Positions 1 through 7,658 of a stretch of DNA of 17,595 bases are shown one piece after another; position 1 is the first letter of the stretch; every line of letters starts with the position of its first letter. The notes beneath the pieces were generated by a model. That model was given only the letters and a program-made list of their open reading frames with translations, did not search any database and was not told the DNA's origin. The stretch lies in contig CAZKAD010000017.1 in the NCBI GenBank assembly GCA_964550845.1, positions 1 to 17,595 of the forward strand, in the 5' to 3' direction. This stretch comes from CAYTKU01 sp964550845 (lineage in GTDB: Bacteria > Patescibacteriota > Patescibacteriia > Magasanikbacterales > UBA922). Made by a program: the position numbers and the translations under genes.

Positions 1-1015
1 CAAATATGTACCACAACTTTTTGCGTCTTTGAAAAATCAAACCTTCAAAGATTGGCAGCTGGTGATTTGGGATAACCATTCACAAGATGGAATGGTTGGT
101 GCCATGAAACAAGAACTCCAGAATTTTCCGTTTGCCTATGAACTGATTGAAAAAGAAGAAAACAGTGGATTTGCTGGGGGACATAATGCACTGTTCAAAC
201 AGACAAAATCCGAATATTTTTGTTGTTTGAATCAAGATTTATTTTTGCAACCTGATTGTTTTGAAAAATTGGTGAAATTTTTGGATGAACAGAGCGATGT
301 TGCCGTTGTTTCTCCACGCCTCATGCGCTGGGATTTTGCAGGCACAGACCCATTTACCAATGAAATTGATTCTTTGGGATTGCAAGTGTATCGCAGTCGT
401 CGTGTACGCGAAAAACACAACAATGAAATTTGGGAAAGTGTAAAGGCAAAACTTTCTTTAGATAAGAGATTTCAAGCCGAGCAGAATCTACTTGAGGTAT
501 TTGGTGTATCTGGAACCATTCCAGTTTTTCGCCGTTCAATGATTGAATCAGTACGTTTTGCCGACGGAACATTTTTTGATGAATCGTATCATTCGTACAA
601 AGAAGACGTTGATCTGGCCTTTCGTTTGCGCCTGGTTGGATATCGAGCGTTTATTTGTCTTGATGCTGTCGTACATCATGACCGCTCAGCTGCTGGTCCC
701 AAACAAACGAGTGACTCAGCTGCGGCTGAAAACAAGAAAAAACAATCAGAATGGGTCAAGTATAATAGCTACAAAAATCATCTGATGACGCTCTACAAAA
801 ATGAATTGTGGCAGAATTTTCTCCTTGATTTTCCCTTTATTTTATGGTATGAAGGAAAGAAGTTTGTCTGGCTTTTGCTGTTTGAACGCAAGGTATTAAA
901 AGGACTCCTGGAAATAAAAAAGATGAAAACTGAACTCAGGGGCAAAAGAGCCCAGATTGTAAAAAATAGAAAAATAAATTGGAAAGATTTACGAAAATGG
1001 TGGACACAGTTCTGA
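1..1015 (+). CDS. Glycosyltransferase family 2 (rhamnosyltransferase-like), 5' truncated
   Basis: This is a GT-A fold family 2 glycosyltransferase, expected to move a sugar from a nucleotide-sugar to a growing surface glycan at the cytoplasmic face of the membrane. The gene is cut by the left edge. The frame is open from base 2, and the residues before the TTG at 29 (KYVPQLFAS) already match the usual GT2 start, where a conserved helix follows the first strand. So 29 is not the true start, and 337 residues are visible. Visible motifs are VIWDNHSQDG (nucleotide-binding loop), NSGFAGGHNA, LNQDL in the DxD position, and YKEDVDLAFRLRLVGY with the acidic pair that usually holds the catalytic base. 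The C-terminus is basic and lacks a clear membrane helix. The gene ends in TGA 9 bases before the next gene. The donor and acceptor sugars cannot be told from sequence. Confidence 0.88.
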   Translation, partial: KYVPQLFASLKNQTFKDWQLVIWDNHSQDGMVGAMKQELQNFPFAYELIEKEENSGFAGGHNALFKQTKSEYFCCLNQDLFLQPDCFEKLVKFLDEQSDVAVVSPRLMRWDFAGTDPFTNEIDSLGLQVYRSRRVREKHNNEIWESVKAKLSLDKRFQAEQNLLEVFGVSGTIPVFRRSMIESVRFADGTFFDESYHSYKEDVDLAFRLRLVGYRAFICLDAVVHHDRSAAGPKQTSDSAAAENKKKQSEWVKYNSYKNHLMTLYKNELWQNFLLDFPFILWYEGKKFVWLLLFERKVLKGLLEIKKMKTELRGKRAQIVKNRKINWKDLRKWWTQF

Positions 1016-1024
1016 TTTTATTTT

Positions 1025-2002
1025 ATGTCAAAAGAATTAGCAATTGAGCAACGGTTCACTTCATTTCGCGCTGATCAGTCAGAGCTCGAACGCGATAGAG
1101 CCAAATTGCAAGAATATATTAGACTTCTTGAAGAGGCACTTGGCCATGATTGTCGTGTAGTGGGAGCAATTGAAATGGGTTCTTTTGCCAAAGCTGAAGC
1201 CGTACCAGGTTCAGATATTGATACCAGAGTATATGTCACTTCTCCTACTGGCTATATCTGGCAAACCGATGGAAGCCGATATGGAGATTTACAAAGAGAA
1301 AAACAAGAAAAAAGATTTGCAAAATTTTGTGATCAATATGGCGTAAAGCCGCGACATGAATACAATTGGCATAAATTTAATGATCCTGTGGCACGTCGCC
1401 TGTGTGAAGCTTTGGATTGTAATGTGGAGTTTGGTTTGGTTGATGCCCGGTATGCTGCGTTTGAACTAGGTACAATTGATAGTGACCAAGAACCTGTCAA
1501 AGAACATGCATTAATTTTACAAAGTAATATTTTATTTGATCCAGAGGATTTTTTGGCAAAAAGACGACAATCACTCACAGGTACAGTATCTCCAGTTATG
1601 GCAGATTTTTATCGCGAGAGATATTTGGATACATTGCCATTTGAAATTTATGAACACATAAAACCACATCCTTCTGATACCTATAAAGCTGAAAAAAGTG
1701 GGCAAATTCAATGGGTGAACCGAGCTGTGCGATGTCTAAGAGACGCAGTGGCAACCAAAACATATCTAGGAACAGGAGACTTTACTTTCAAAAAACCTGA
1801 TGTCATTGATTTTTATAAAAAATATTTACCTGAAGAAATTGAATTTGTTGAAGAACTCTATCAGTGGAAATGTGATCCTGTGGTACGAGAACAAATGGTG
1901 GCTGACTTTTTGAAAGATCCTGAAAAATTTTTTTCTGAATTTGCACGTTTAACCAAAAGACTTGAAGCTGTAGTCAAAAAAATAAATGATCTCGCTCTCT
2001 AA
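1025..2002 (+). CDS. Nucleotidyltransferase-fold protein (pol-beta superfamily), function unknown
   Basis: A 325-aa protein whose N-terminal third carries a DNA polymerase beta-type nucleotidyltransferase signature: GSFAKAEAVPGSDID at residues 52-66. This is the Gly-Ser helix followed by the Asp-x-Asp metal ligands (D64, D66). A third carboxylate could be D131 or E135 in LDCNVEF. A helix rich in Glu, Arg and Lys precedes it (residues 8-38). The C-terminal half (about 190-325) is mostly helical and charged, which fits a substrate-binding helical domain as in aminoglycoside-type or GlnD-type nucleotidyltransferases, but I cannot place the family. The gene lies between two glycosyltransferases, 9 bases after one and 5 before the next, so it is almost certainly in their transcript. 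It may nucleotidylate a small molecule, a glycan precursor or a protein. It is not a sugar-phosphate RmlA/GlmU-type enzyme. No Shine-Dalgarno is visible. Confidence 0.72.
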   Translation: MSKELAIEQRFTSFRADQSELERDRAKLQEYIRLLEEALGHDCRVVGAIEMGSFAKAEAVPGSDIDTRVYVTSPTGYIWQTDGSRYGDLQREKQEKRFAKFCDQYGVKPRHEYNWHKFNDPVARRLCEALDCNVEFGLVDARYAAFELGTIDSDQEPVKEHALILQSNILFDPEDFLAKRRQSLTGTVSPVMADFYRERYLDTLPFEIYEHIKPHPSDTYKAEKSGQIQWVNRAVRCLRDAVATKTYLGTGDFTFKKPDVIDFYKKYLPEEIEFVEELYQWKCDPVVREQMVADFLKDPEKFFSEFARLTKRLEAVVKKINDLAL

Positions 2003-2007
2003 ACCGT

Positions 2008-2841
2008 ATGAAAGATATCAATATCGTCATTGTCAATTATAAAATGAAAGAGAACATTGAAAAATGTTTGACTTCACTGTACCAAGATTTGGAAGGGAGT
2101 AATCTTGATATTGCTATTGTCATTGTCGATAATGCTTCTGGAGATAATATCAAACAATTTTTAGCCGAGAAGTTTCCAAAAGTTATTTGTATTGAACAAA
2201 AAGAAAATCGTGGTTTTGGCATTTCTCAAAATCTTGGCATGAAAGCTGTAGAAGCGAAATATTATTTTGCGCTCAATCCGGATACGCAATTTCATGTTGG
2301 TAAAAAAACTTTGCAAAGACTGTATGATTTTATGGAGCAGAATCCAAAAGTCGGAATGATTGGACCAAAACTCGTCTATCCTGATGGTTCGCTTCAATAT
2401 TCGTGTTGGCGTTTTCCACCACTCCTCCAGCCATTTTATCAGCGTACAAAACTTGGCAAAACAAATCATGGTCAAAAACGAGTTGCTTTTCACCATATGA
2501 AAGATTTTGATCACAATTCTACTCGGCCAGTTGATGCGCTCATGGGTTCTGCCATGTTTGTGAGAAAAGAAGCATTTGATAAGGTAGGTGGATTTGACGA
2601 AAGGTTTTTTATGTATTATGAAGATATTGATTGGTCTCGTCGTATGTGGGAAGCACACTACCCAGTGTATTATGTCCATGATGCAATACTTACCCATATT
2701 CATGGTCGAGGTTCAGCCAAAATTCCTGGCATTGTGAACGCGCTTCTCAAAAACAAATTAGCCCGTATTCATGTAACAAGCTGGCTCAAATATTTGTGGA
2801 AATGGCGAGGGAAAAATCAATATTATAAAAATATTTCTTAA
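2008..2841 (+). CDS. Glycosyltransferase family 2 (rhamnosyltransferase-like)
   Basis: A complete 277-aa soluble GT2 enzyme. Motifs in order are IVIVNYK at the N-terminus (first strand), VIVDNASGD around residues 38-46 (uridine/thymidine-binding loop), ENRGFGISQN at 66-75, FALNPDTQ with the N-P-D-T metal-binding motif at 90-93, and MYYEDIDWSRRMWEAHY with the catalytic-base acidic pair at 205-206. This pattern is common in WbbL/RfbF-type rhamnosyltransferases, which fits the RmlA-like gene downstream, but the donor is inferred from context only. The length is normal for the family without a C-terminal extension. The gene starts 5 bases after the nucleotidyltransferase stop and ends 16 bases before the next GT, pointing to one transcript. 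No ribosome binding site is visible at the ATG. Confidence 0.9.
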   Translation: MKDINIVIVNYKMKENIEKCLTSLYQDLEGSNLDIAIVIVDNASGDNIKQFLAEKFPKVICIEQKENRGFGISQNLGMKAVEAKYYFALNPDTQFHVGKKTLQRLYDFMEQNPKVGMIGPKLVYPDGSLQYSCWRFPPLLQPFYQRTKLGKTNHGQKRVAFHHMKDFDHNSTRPVDALMGSAMFVRKEAFDKVGGFDERFFMYYEDIDWSRRMWEAHYPVYYVHDAILTHIHGRGSAKIPGIVNALLKNKLARIHVTSWLKYLWKWRGKNQYYKNIS

Positions 2842-2857
2842 ATCATTTATTTACTCT

Positions 2858-3958
2858 ATGGAACACTATCCAAAAATTGCCATTGTCTACCTCTCCTTCC
2901 ACTGCGAGCCATATATGGATGATATTTTGTCATCCCTCAAAAAACTCACGTATCCAAAAGACAAAATCGAGTTTATTATTGTAGATAATCCTCATCCAGA
3001 GCATGGACCATCAGTAAAATACATTGAAGAAAACGTCATGCCCCTGTCTGGAAAAGAAATTCCCCATGTAACACTTCTTCCACAAAAAACCAATTTGGGT
3101 TTTGCTGGTGGAAATAATGCTGGAGTCGACTGGGCCTTGGAAAATAATTTTGACTATATTTATTTCCACAACAACGATGGATTTATGGCCGCCAATTGTT
3201 TGGAGCCGATTGTGGAAGCCATGGAAAAAGATAAGTCTGTTGGTATTGCGCAGTCACTGATGCTTCTGCATCCAGAAACAGAACTGATTAATAGTACAGG
3301 AAATGCATTTCAGTATTTGGGATTTGGTTTTTGTAATGAATATCGATTTAAAATTAAAGATGTAGAGCTGCCTGAGATCAAAGAAATCGCTTATGCCAGT
3401 GGGGCTGCACTCATGATTTCCGCTGAACTGATTCGGAAGTACGGCTCTTGGGATAATGATTTCTTTCTCTATCATGAAGATCTGGAATGGAGTATGCGTC
3501 TACGTATGACTGGCAAGAAAATTATTCTGGTAAGAGATTCAGTTTTTTATCACAAATATCAATTTGCTCGGAGTATTACAAAATTTTATTGGATGGAACG
3601 TAATCGTTATGGAACCATGCTCATGTTTTTCCGCTGGCCAACACTTCTTTTGCTTCTCCCTGCAGCACTTGGTATGGAACTTGCGCTTTTGCTTTTTTCC
3701 ATTAAAGGTGGCTGGTTCAAAGAGAGAATGAAAGTGTATAAATATTGGCTCAAATGGGAAAACTGGAAACTGTGGCTCGGAAAAAGAAAAAAAACGCAGG
3801 CTCTGCGAAGTGTTTCTGATAGATACCTTATGAGTTATGCTGTTTCAGGAATTTATTTTCAAGACAAATCAACTGATAATCCAATAGTAAATTATATTGG
3901 AAATCCGATTTTAAAAATTTATTATTGGATCGTTGTTAAAGGCCTTATCTGGTGGTAG
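2858..3958 (+). CDS. Glycosyltransferase family 2 with C-terminal membrane segment
   Basis: A 366-aa GT2 enzyme with an added membrane region. Motifs are IAIVYLSF (first strand), FIIVDNPHPEHG near 39-50, TNLGFAGGNNAG at 78-89, YFHNNDG with the metal-binding N-N-D at 105-107, and FFLYHEDLEWSMRLRMTGKK with the acidic pair at 207-208. After the catalytic domain, a long hydrophobic stretch (about 256-283, rich in Leu, Met and Phe) is followed by a basic Trp-rich tail that ends in VVKGLIWW. This suggests anchoring at the cytoplasmic side of the membrane, as in transferases that act on lipid-linked glycans. The gene ends in TAG at the edge of the palindromic repeat, so its transcript would run into that structure. 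The sugar specificity is unknown. Confidence 0.88.
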   Translation: MEHYPKIAIVYLSFHCEPYMDDILSSLKKLTYPKDKIEFIIVDNPHPEHGPSVKYIEENVMPLSGKEIPHVTLLPQKTNLGFAGGNNAGVDWALENNFDYIYFHNNDGFMAANCLEPIVEAMEKDKSVGIAQSLMLLHPETELINSTGNAFQYLGFGFCNEYRFKIKDVELPEIKEIAYASGAALMISAELIRKYGSWDNDFFLYHEDLEWSMRLRMTGKKIILVRDSVFYHKYQFARSITKFYWMERNRYGTMLMFFRWPTLLLLLPAALGMELALLLFSIKGGWFKERMKVYKYWLKWENWKLWLGKRKKTQALRSVSDRYLMSYAVSGIYFQDKSTDNPIVNYIGNPILKIYYWIVVKGLIWW

Positions 3959-4083
3959 TCATATAAATTATTTTGACGCATTGCTGCGTTGACACCTGTG
4001 CTCCTCATTCAACGTAGCTATTGGCTACGTTTCATTCCGGTGCTCGGTGTCGCCTTGCACTGCACTCAAACTAATTTATATGA
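3959..4083. repeat. 125-bp imperfect palindromic element between GT and rmlA
   Basis: The whole intergenic block reads as one interrupted inverted repeat centred on base 4021. The ends are perfect: TCATATAAATTA (3959-3970) against TAATTTATATGA (4072-4083), then TTTGA (3972-3976) against TCAAA (4066-4070). GACACC (3991-3996) pairs with GGTGTC (4046-4051), and the centre AACGTAGC/GCTACGTT-type stem (4011-4031) closes on a tiny loop. A separate small hairpin, ACGCA-TTGC-TGCGT, lies at 3976-3989. The inside is GC-richer than the flanks. It resembles a MITE or REP-like palindrome more than a terminator, since no T-run follows. No second copy was seen in the window. A weak promoter could also lie inside (TTGCAC 4055-4060, TATATG 4077-4082). 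Confidence 0.75.
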
Positions 4084-4091
4084 ACGAAAAT

Positions 4092-4108
4092 GGAGGATAT
4101 GAATGTAA
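4092..4108 (+). promoter_or_regulatory. GGAGG ribosome binding site facing an ATG-TAA start-stop ahead of rmlA
   Basis: GGAGG at 4092-4096 is one of the very few Shine-Dalgarno-like sequences in the window. It lies 18 bases from the rmlA ATG (4115), too far for normal use. It is well spaced (6 bases) for the ATG at 4103, which is followed at once by TAA (4106-4108). An in-frame TAA at 4106 also rules out any rmlA start further upstream. The overlapping ATG at 4090/4099 opens a mini-ORF that ends at 4128, just inside rmlA. This could be a translational control site or chance. Confidence 0.3.
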
Positions 4109-4114
4109 ATATTT

Positions 4115-5206
4115 ATGAAAATTCGTAAAGCAATTTTGACTGGTGGGGGAAAAGCAACCCGGCTTCATCCGATCACTACGACCATCAATAAACATCTCTT
4201 GCCACTTGCTAACAAGCCAATGATTTTTCATGCTATTGAAAAAGTAGCAGAAGCAGGAGTAAAAGAAATTTTTATCAATGTCAATCCAGGAGAAACAGAA
4301 CTGCAAAAATTTATTGGAGATGGTGGACATTGGGGAATTAAGATTGAATTTTTTGAGCAGACTGGCGGGCCGCAGGGGATTGCACATGTAGTAAATGAAG
4401 CCAAAAAGTTTATTGGCAAAGATTCATTCATGTTTTATCTCTCGGATAATATTTTACTGGGAGATCTCAAACAATTTTTTGAAGAATTTGAACAAGGGAA
4501 CTATCACTGCATGTTGGCACTGTCCAAAGTCCCTGATCCAGAGAGATTTGGTGTACCAGTTTTCAATGAAAAAAATGAACTCATTGATGTGCTTGAAAAA
4601 CCAACTAATCCTCCAAATAATTTTGCGGTTACGGGTCTCTATCTCTACAAGGGTGATATCTTTTTTGATGCGTTCGATAATATTGAACGCAGCGCACGCG
4701 GAGAATATGAAATCTCAGATATTCATTCGTACTTTTTGAAAAAGAAAATGAAAGTTGGCTATAAAGAAATTACGGGTTGGTGGAAAGATACAGGAAAATG
4801 TGAGGATCTTTTGCTTGCAAATAAACTGCTCCTTGATAATATGGACAGTGAAAAATTTCCCAATCATGGAACTATCGCGCCTGGGGCGCAGATCTCTGGA
4901 AATGTTCATGTTGGTACAGGATCTCGCGTTGGAAGCAGTGCAAAAATTATTGGTCCGACGATTATTGGGGAAAATTGCGTTATTGATGAAAGTACCATTG
5001 GTCCATATATAACGGTTGGAGCTGGAACAGAAATTCATCAAGCAACCATACAAAATTCTATTATTCTCGACAATGCCATGATTGATGTGCCTATTTCTAT
5101 TACCGATAGTTTGATTGGAAAAAAAGTGCAACTGATAAAAAGAAAGGGACGAGAATCAGAAGGTCATCGCATGATCATTGGTGATAAAACTGTCTTTGAA
5201 ATGTAA
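4115..5206 (+). CDS. rmlA: RmlA-like glucose-1-phosphate thymidylyltransferase, long form
   Basis: A sugar-1-phosphate nucleotidyltransferase, expected to form dTDP-glucose from dTTP and glucose-1-phosphate, the first step to dTDP-rhamnose. At 363 aa it is the long form (StrD/RfbA type). The catalytic domain (1-240) has TGGGKATRLHPIT at 9-21, the NKHLLPLANKPMI loop with its Lys, FYLSDNIL at 108-115 with a metal-binding Asp, GVPVF, EKPTNPP, and WWKDTGKCEDLL. A left-handed beta-helix follows (about 255-345), with hexapeptide-like runs such as IAPGAQISGNVHVGTGSRVG. The nucleotide loop differs from the canonical GGxGTRL by having Ala in place of the last Gly. The rmlB, C and D genes are not in the window, so the product could be another NDP-sugar. 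It lies 14 bases before comEC. Start choice: ATG 4115 is forced by the TAA at 4106-4108. Confidence 0.87.
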   Translation: MKIRKAILTGGGKATRLHPITTTINKHLLPLANKPMIFHAIEKVAEAGVKEIFINVNPGETELQKFIGDGGHWGIKIEFFEQTGGPQGIAHVVNEAKKFIGKDSFMFYLSDNILLGDLKQFFEEFEQGNYHCMLALSKVPDPERFGVPVFNEKNELIDVLEKPTNPPNNFAVTGLYLYKGDIFFDAFDNIERSARGEYEISDIHSYFLKKKMKVGYKEITGWWKDTGKCEDLLLANKLLLDNMDSEKFPNHGTIAPGAQISGNVHVGTGSRVGSSAKIIGPTIIGENCVIDESTIGPYITVGAGTEIHQATIQNSIILDNAMIDVPISITDSLIGKKVQLIKRKGRESEGHRMIIGDKTVFEM

Positions 5207-5220
5207 TTATTTCAGGCTGT

Positions 5221-6723
5221 ATGAAGGGGGGATTTATCGAGAAAATTTTGCAATCGAAAAGCAAAACATTTTTGGTGTTTTGCTTTTGTTTTCTTCTGGG
5301 TGTTGTTTGTCTATCTTTTCGCAGTGAAAAATTTTCTCTTCCAATTGTTGTTGCGGCTCTGTGCCTCTCGAGTTTTTTTGTTTTTCTCTTTTGGTCTAGC
5401 AAAATGGCCAGATTTTTTGGTGCCTGCATTTTCTTTTTTTGTTGTGGACTTTTTCGAATCAATAGCGAGTTTCCTGTACATACTCCGGAGCAACTGTCTT
5501 TTTTTCATGGACAAGAAGTCACCCTCCAGGGATTTATTTCCAAAGAACCAGATGTTCGGGAAGGAAAAGTCAATTATACATTAGCGATTGAAGCAAAAGA
5601 AAAAAATACAGAGTGGCTACCGGTTGAGGGAAAACTTTTAGTCGGACTGCCTCTGTATCCACGCTACAGCTATGGTCAAAATATAACCATCACGTGTAAG
5701 TTAGAAAGGCCAGAACCCATTGAAGAATTTCACTATGAAAAATATTTGAGTGTTCAAGGCGTATGGAGCGTTTGTTCTGCACCAAAACTTGAACTGCGAG
5801 AAGGGGAGAGTGGAACCCTGCTGTGGAAATTTCTCTATGGAATAAAAAAGCCTGTAGCTGAAAATATTTCTCTCTTGTGGCATGAACCATATGCCAGCTT
5901 TGTGGCAGGGATACTGTATGGGTATCGTGGTGGGCTTGGAACTCTGAATGAAGATTTTCAACGCACAGGAGTGACTCACATTGTCGCAGTTTCAGGTTTT
6001 AATATTACAATTATTGTGACACTTTTTCATTCTATTTGTATTTTTCTTTTGATCCCACGAAAATATGCTTTTTGGCTTATTATAGCAGGAGTAGGACTGT
6101 TTGTACTTTTTACCGGAGCAAGTAGTTCTGTAGTTCGTGCGGGTTGGATGGGGATATTAGTGTTGATCGCACGGCAGTTGGGCAGAAATTCACGTATACA
6201 CAATGTCTTAGTTTTTACAGTGACACTCATGGCGTTGCATAATCCTTTTATTCTCGTATGGGATGCTGGGTTTCAACTCTCTTTTCTCTCTACCTGTGGA
6301 CTGATTTATTTTTCGCCACTGCTGGAAAAATACTTAGAAAAACTTCCTAACTTTTTCAGTTTTCGTGAATCACTTGTCTCAACAGTATCTGCGATTGTCT
6401 GGACATTGCCACTGATTTTATTTCAGTTTGGGAGGCTTTCTGTGGTAGCTCCTCTTGTGAATCTGCTCATTTTGCCACTTATACCATTTCTCATGTTATT
6501 TGGATTTTTTAGTACACTGGCAAGTTTTCTCTGGTGGCCACTCTCTGAAGCATTTGCCTTTATTACGTATTGGGGATTGTTTTACATCGTAAACGTGGTA
6601 CAATTTTTCAGCCATCTTTCGTTTGCTTCTGTCGAATTTCATCTTCCGCTCTTTGGCATGATTTTTCTTTATCTTTTCTTGATATGGGTTATGAAAAAAT
6701 GGAAGACAAAGATGCCGTTATGA
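5221..6723 (+). CDS. comEC: ComEC/Rec2-type DNA uptake channel, membrane part only
   Basis: The polytopic inner-membrane protein that passes single-stranded DNA into the cytoplasm during natural transformation. It has 500 residues. Three hydrophobic segments lie near the start (about 15-33, 40-58 and 63-79). A soluble OB-like DUF4131 region spans about 90-195 and contains HGQEVTLQGFISKEPDV. The competence domain runs from about 220 to the end with many helices and the family hallmark THIVAVSGFNIT at 252-263. FTGASSSVVRAGWMG and NPFILVWDAGFQLSFLST are also typical of the family. The metallo-beta-lactamase domain that is fused at the C-terminus in Bacillus ComEC is absent here and is encoded by the next gene, which overlaps by four bases (ATGA). 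The start ATG lies 14 bases after rmlA and has no clear ribosome binding site. Confidence 0.9.
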   Translation: MKGGFIEKILQSKSKTFLVFCFCFLLGVVCLSFRSEKFSLPIVVAALCLSSFFVFLFWSSKMARFFGACIFFFCCGLFRINSEFPVHTPEQLSFFHGQEVTLQGFISKEPDVREGKVNYTLAIEAKEKNTEWLPVEGKLLVGLPLYPRYSYGQNITITCKLERPEPIEEFHYEKYLSVQGVWSVCSAPKLELREGESGTLLWKFLYGIKKPVAENISLLWHEPYASFVAGILYGYRGGLGTLNEDFQRTGVTHIVAVSGFNITIIVTLFHSICIFLLIPRKYAFWLIIAGVGLFVLFTGASSSVVRAGWMGILVLIARQLGRNSRIHNVLVFTVTLMALHNPFILVWDAGFQLSFLSTCGLIYFSPLLEKYLEKLPNFFSFRESLVSTVSAIVWTLPLILFQFGRLSVVAPLVNLLILPLIPFLMLFGFFSTLASFLWWPLSEAFAFITYWGLFYIVNVVQFFSHLSFASVEFHLPLFGMIFLYLFLIWVMKKWKTKMPL

Positions 6724-7658
6724 AAAAACGACTTTTTCTCTTTCTTGCTGTTTTCGTTTTAACGATATTGTTTTTGCTGTATTTAGAGCGGGAGAATATC
6801 AAAAATCTTACGAGCAAGGTATTTTCTCGTGTGACAAGCGAAAATACATCTCTTTCAGAAGATGCTGGAATCAAAATTACTTTTCTTGATATTGGCCAAG
6901 GCGATGCCACCTTTATTGAATGGGGAGACGGAACACAAATGCTGGTGGACTGTTCCATTGATTCGCGTATTCTCGAAGCCCTGGGGCGCGTAATGCGGTA
7001 TGGCGACCATGTGATTGATTATCTTCTTGTCACTCATCCTGATCAAGATCACTATGGTGGGTGTGTTGATGTTTTAAAGCGTTTTGAAATAAAAAATATT
7101 GTTTATACGGGATATGAAAAAACAGGAAATACCTACTTTCCAATTTTTTTGCAGGCGATTGAAGGTGAACAGTCTGATTTTTTTCAAATACAAGCAGAAC
7201 AAATTTGGAAAATAGGAAGTAGCACATTGCATTTCTTGTATCCAGATGCGCTTCCTATGGAACATCAAGTGATCAAAAAAATGGGCAAAAGAGATGCTTC
7301 CAACAATACGTCTATTGTATTTACGTTGGAGTATGAAAATAAAAAAATACTTTTTACTGGCGATGCTGAAAAAGAAGTTGAAGAATATTTGATTAAAAAA
7401 TATGGTACAGCTTTGGATGTGGATGTTTTGAAAGTTGGCCATCACGGAAGTTCGGGGTCGAGCATGGATAGCTTTCTGTCCAAGGTACGGCCAGAACTCG
7501 CAATGATTTCCTCTGGAAAAGATAATCGCTATGGACACCCTGCACCAAGAACACTCAAACGCTTGGAAAGAGTCGGCGCCAAGGTGTGGCGCACAGATGA
7601 GAAGGGTGATATAATACTTCATGTTCGTAATCATGATTTGTATGTGGAAACTCAGTAG
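6720..7658 (+). CDS. ComEC-type metallo-beta-lactamase-fold hydrolase, membrane anchored or secreted
   Basis: A 312-aa protein corresponding to the C-terminal domain of fused ComEC proteins and probably acting as a nuclease on incoming DNA outside the membrane. A hydrophobic segment (residues 4-22, after MKKR) is a signal anchor. The MBL domain runs from about 51 to 305: FLDIGQGDATFIEW, THPDQDHYGG (105-114, the metal-binding H-x-D-x-D-H form), LFTGDAE (211-217), KVGHHGSSGSS (238-248) and YGHP (271-274). The reading frame is open upstream to 6570, but ATG 6720 overlaps the comEC stop as ATGA, gives a proper signal anchor, and is the likely start by translational coupling. The downstream TSP3 gene begins before this one ends. 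The split from ComEC is a real gene boundary, since the two frames differ and both ends are intact. Confidence 0.87.
   Translation: MKKRLFLFLAVFVLTILFLLYLERENIKNLTSKVFSRVTSENTSLSEDAGIKITFLDIGQGDATFIEWGDGTQMLVDCSIDSRILEALGRVMRYGDHVIDYLLVTHPDQDHYGGCVDVLKRFEIKNIVYTGYEKTGNTYFPIFLQAIEGEQSDFFQIQAEQIWKIGSSTLHFLYPDALPMEHQVIKKMGKRDASNNTSIVFTLEYENKKILFTGDAEKEVEEYLIKKYGTALDVDVLKVGHHGSSGSSMDSFLSKVRPELAMISSGKDNRYGHPAPRTLKRLERVGAKVWRTDEKGDIILHVRNHDLYVETQ

Noticed and set aside
3959..4083. Palindrome as a rho-independent terminator or an integron attC site
   Set aside because: No T-run follows the stem, and there is no integrase, cassette array or attC core-site pattern around it.
6570..6719. 50-residue N-terminal extension of the MBL protein
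   Set aside because: It lies fully inside comEC and gives no domain. ATG 6720 forms an ATGA overlap and a proper signal anchor.
7074..7634. 186-codon open frame antisense to the MBL gene
   Set aside because: The overlapping + strand gene has clear catalytic motifs. The antisense product shows no domain, no promoter and no ribosome binding site.
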